This document shows, piece after piece, positions 62,244-64,000 of a stretch of 64,000 bases of DNA. The notes beneath the pieces were generated by a model. That model made no database searches. It saw only the letters and a program-made list of their open reading frames with translations, and was not told the origin of the DNA. Source of the DNA: CATQHW01 sp965243545 (GTDB lineage Bacteria; Spirochaetota; Spirochaetia; SZUA-6; Bin103); the NCBI GenBank assembly GCA_965243545.1, contig OZ251573.1:3038001-3102000 (forward strand), written 5' to 3'. The translations under genes and the position numbers were made by a program. The number at the start of each line of letters is the position of its first letter. Positions within the stretch are counted from its first letter, which is position 1.

Positions 62244-63065
62244 TCAGAACAGCATCTCTTCCTGGCCGCGGCGCTGCCGGTAGCCGGACACCAGGATGCC
62301 GGGCCGGCCGGCGGCGCCGTCACTCGGCCGGTTGTGCGGGTGCCGGTAGCCGACGCGGACCATGCGCCGCGACCGGTCGGTCCGGTTGATGTAGGAGCCG
62401 TGCACGGTGTAGTAGCTGAACACGACCACGTCGCCCCGTTTGGCCGGCGCCGCCACCGAATCGGCCAGCCGGTACCGGTCGGTCGGCAGGTGCGGCGCCG
62501 ACGGCTCCTCCTCCGTGCCGCGCAGATGTTCAAGCGGTCCCTGCTTGTGCGATCCGGGCAGGAAGCGTATCTCCCCGTTGTCGTGGCAGGTGTCGTCCAG
62601 GTGAACCAGCACGTCGAGGTAGCGGCCGTCGTCGTGCGGGTAGAACGGATGGTCCTGGTGCATGGGAAAGACCTGTCCGCCGGGCGGCTTGGTGTGCATG
62701 ACCGAGTGGTGCAGCTCGATGTCGGGGCCGAGGAGCGGCGCCAGGCACGCCATCAGCCGGGGACTGGTCACCGCGTCCAGCCACGCCCGGGAGTAGAAGT
62801 GGACCTCGTGCATCGCCTCCAGGCGCGCGCCCTTCTCCTCCTCCTCGTCCATGTAGACCTTGCGCCAGGGGCCTGACCAGCGCCGGTCGACGGTCGCCCA
62901 CTCGCGCGCCAAGCGGTCCAGGTCGTCCGCCTGCGCCCGGCTCTCTTCGGGCGTGAACACGGAAGGGACCCGCAGATAACCGTTCCGGTGAAAGAAGTCG
63001 ACGTCGGCCTGAACGACCGGAGCGGCGCCGTTCGGCGCCGCGCGAACCAGCGTTTCCGTTGCCAT
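62244..63065 (-). CDS. Phytanoyl-CoA dioxygenase family protein
   Basis: 273 residues from the ATG at 63065. Fe(II)/2-oxoglutarate oxygenase: FFHRNGYLRVPSVFTPEESR at the start, the iron motif HxD in FPMHQDHPFYPHDDGRY, LDDTCHDNGEIRFLPGSHKQ and the distal His in YTVHGSYINRTDRSRRMVRV, with Arg residues to bind 2-oxoglutarate. Frames extending further upstream are shadow of the divergent lipoprotein gene. Substrate unknown; this family is abundant in some environmental bacteria. It converges on the GH32 gene. Confidence 0.9.
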   Translation of the reverse strand: MATETLVRAAPNGAAPVVQADVDFFHRNGYLRVPSVFTPEESRAQADDLDRLAREWATVDRRWSGPWRKVYMDEEEEKGARLEAMHEVHFYSRAWLDAVTSPRLMACLAPLLGPDIELHHSVMHTKPPGGQVFPMHQDHPFYPHDDGRYLDVLVHLDDTCHDNGEIRFLPGSHKQGPLEHLRGTEEEPSAPHLPTDRYRLADSVAAPAKRGDVVVFSYYTVHGSYINRTDRSRRMVRVGYRHPHNRPSDGAAGRPGILVSGYRQRRGQEEMLF

Positions 63066-63152
63066 GCCGTGACGGTGACCGGTTTCCGCAACTTGGTCAA
63101 TCAGACCGGCCGCGCGGCGGCGCGGGCGAGCTCCGGCCACTTCACGCTTGAA

Positions 63153-63182
63153 TTGACGTACCGTGACGTCCGACACTATTGA
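63153..63182 (+). promoter_or_regulatory. Candidate promoter of the Gly-rich lipoprotein gene
   Basis: TTGACG at 63153-63158, an 18-bp spacer and TATTGA at 63177-63182, 52 bases before the GTG start at 63235. It lies in the 169-bp divergent region, otherwise without visible features. Confidence 0.45.
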
Positions 63183-63234
63183 GAGAGTCAGCAATTTCCG
63201 TGTATCGCCGTTGCTGCGCGGGAGAGGGGTTAGC

Positions 63235-64000
63235 GTGACGACGACACTGGCAACACCACGAATCGCAGTTCTGGCGTTGGTGCTCGCCGGCGGCGCCTTG
63301 ATGGGGTGTGGCGAGATGGCCTCGCCGGCCGGCACGCCCGCCGACGGCGAAGAGCCGGCGGCCACGCCAGCCGGCGGCGAGGAGCCGGCGACCGCCGGCG
63401 CCGCGGGGGCCGGCATCCGGGGCGGCGGAACCGGTACCGGCGGCAGCGGAACCGATCCTGGCGGCAGCCCGGGCGGCGGTACCGGAGGTGGTACGGGCGG
63501 CGGAACCGGACCCAGCGGCGGAACCGGCGGCGGCACGGGCGGTGGCGGCTCCGGCGGCGGTTCCGGCTCCGACCCCGGCTCTCCGGCGGCGCAGGAGGCA
63601 GCCGAGAAGACCTGGACGATCAGTTCGGCACAGATTGGCGCGACGGCCACCCGCTCCGAACCGTATGCGTGGGACCGGATCACCGCCGCCAACGCCGGCG
63701 CCGTTCGGGTGTCGATCGGCGGGAAGACGCTGCCTTTCACCAGCACGGCGTCTGCGCCGGCCTTCCCGCCGGACGCGACCGGCCTGGAGTGGATGGTGGC
63801 GGCGGAGGTGAGCGCGGGCGCCGTGGTGCTGGCGCTCTCCGCGCCGAGCGTGCGGGTGGGCGGAGTTGCCTCCGTCACGGTCACGGACGGAGGGGAAGAC
63901 TACTACCTCGCGGTGCCTACGGTCACGTTTTCGCCGCCGCCGCCCGGCGGCGTCAGGGCAGCCGGAGTGGCGGCCGGGCCCGGCCAAGTCAGGCGCGTCA
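63235..64000 (+). CDS. Gly-rich lipoprotein, runs off the window
   Basis: The GTG at 63235 follows GGAGAGGGG; the frame is open to the last base, giving at least 255 residues. A signal sequence ends at the lipobox ALMGC (Cys about residue 25). A linker of two ADGEEPAAT-like repeats and a long run of GGGTG/GGSG units spans about 35-120. The following region (TWTISSAQIGATATRSEPYA) and ASVTVTDGGEDYYLAVPTVT-FSPPPPGG looks like the start of beta-rich surface repeats, the latter resembling 'VTDGGxGYxxxPTVTF' modules I recall from some bacterial surface proteins. Predicted to be surface-anchored. The C-terminus is outside the window. Confidence 0.75.
   Translation, partial: MTTTLATPRIAVLALVLAGGALMGCGEMASPAGTPADGEEPAATPAGGEEPATAGAAGAGIRGGGTGTGGSGTDPGGSPGGGTGGGTGGGTGPSGGTGGGTGGGGSGGGSGSDPGSPAAQEAAEKTWTISSAQIGATATRSEPYAWDRITAANAGAVRVSIGGKTLPFTSTASAPAFPPDATGLEWMVAAEVSAGAVVLALSAPSVRVGGVASVTVTDGGEDYYLAVPTVTFSPPPPGGVRAAGVAAGPGQVRRV

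Overview
The window is a GC-rich (roughly 70% by eye), gene-dense bacterial chromosome segment with short or overlapping gene junctions (many ATGA, GTGA and TGATG overlaps). A complete mevalonate operon with class II HMG-CoA reductase, a degenerate kinase-like membrane protein beside murD, and a PTS IIA/antiporter pair would suit a high-GC spirochaete-like bacterium, but no rRNA or other phylogenetic marker lies here, so that placement is only inference. I found no tRNA, rRNA, CRISPR array or replication origin. No gene-free stretch exceeds about 300 bases apart from the ends of insertion sequences.

Layout. 1-3200: end of a kinase-like membrane protein, murD, a small membrane protein. 3277-7297: AT-richer island with two restriction-modification (R-M) loci. 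The first has a methyltransferase followed by a nuclease cut short after about 43 codons by an IS remnant; the second looks intact (Dam-type methylase, divergent XRE regulator, nuclease). 7384-17380: minus-strand amino-acid operon (PTS IIA, lone E2, cysM, JAMM protease, a Ubl-E1-rhodanese fusion, leuC, leuD, ilvD, epimerase). 17509-20107: antiporter and small membrane or lipoproteins. 20136-33020: a tight minus-strand run from a cupin through queG, mnmE, mnmG, a flavin reductase and miaB into mvaS, mvaA, mvaD, mvaK2 and mvaK1. 33161-38233: Uma2, IscA-like, lipA, dus, sod, trxB. 38259-40213: an AT-richer three-gene cassette led by a TIGR04255-like protein. 40228-43886: an unknown protein, an orphan methyltransferase, an esterase and an MDR oxidoreductase. 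43900-50021: a three-gene NHLP-type RiPP export cassette without a visible precursor. 50196-53168: FG-GAP protein, adenine methylase, HpaI-type aldolase. 53165-60588: a third R-M locus, wrecked by two insertion sequences and a frameshift. 60750-64000: GH32 enzyme, phytanoyl-CoA dioxygenase, and a lipoprotein running off the end.

The most informative observation is the history of the R-M loci. Removing in silico an IS1634-like element (TCTAAC target duplication) restores 36 codons to the 3' end of the third methyltransferase. Removing an IS481-like element (CCGG duplication) restores a continuous PD-(D/E)xK nuclease frame around it. The same IS481-like family also truncates the nuclease of the first locus, so nucleases were lost while methyltransferases remained. 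The two XRE regulators of loci 2 and 3 are related, each overlaps its nuclease gene by ATGA, and each is preceded by a similar 23-bp operator-like palindrome. At locus 2 this palindrome sits exactly on a consensus-like promoter for the methylase. Other points worth checking are the Ubl-E1-rhodanese fusion with a buried Gly-Gly next to a JAMM protease and CysM, and the uncharacterised TIGR04255 cassette.
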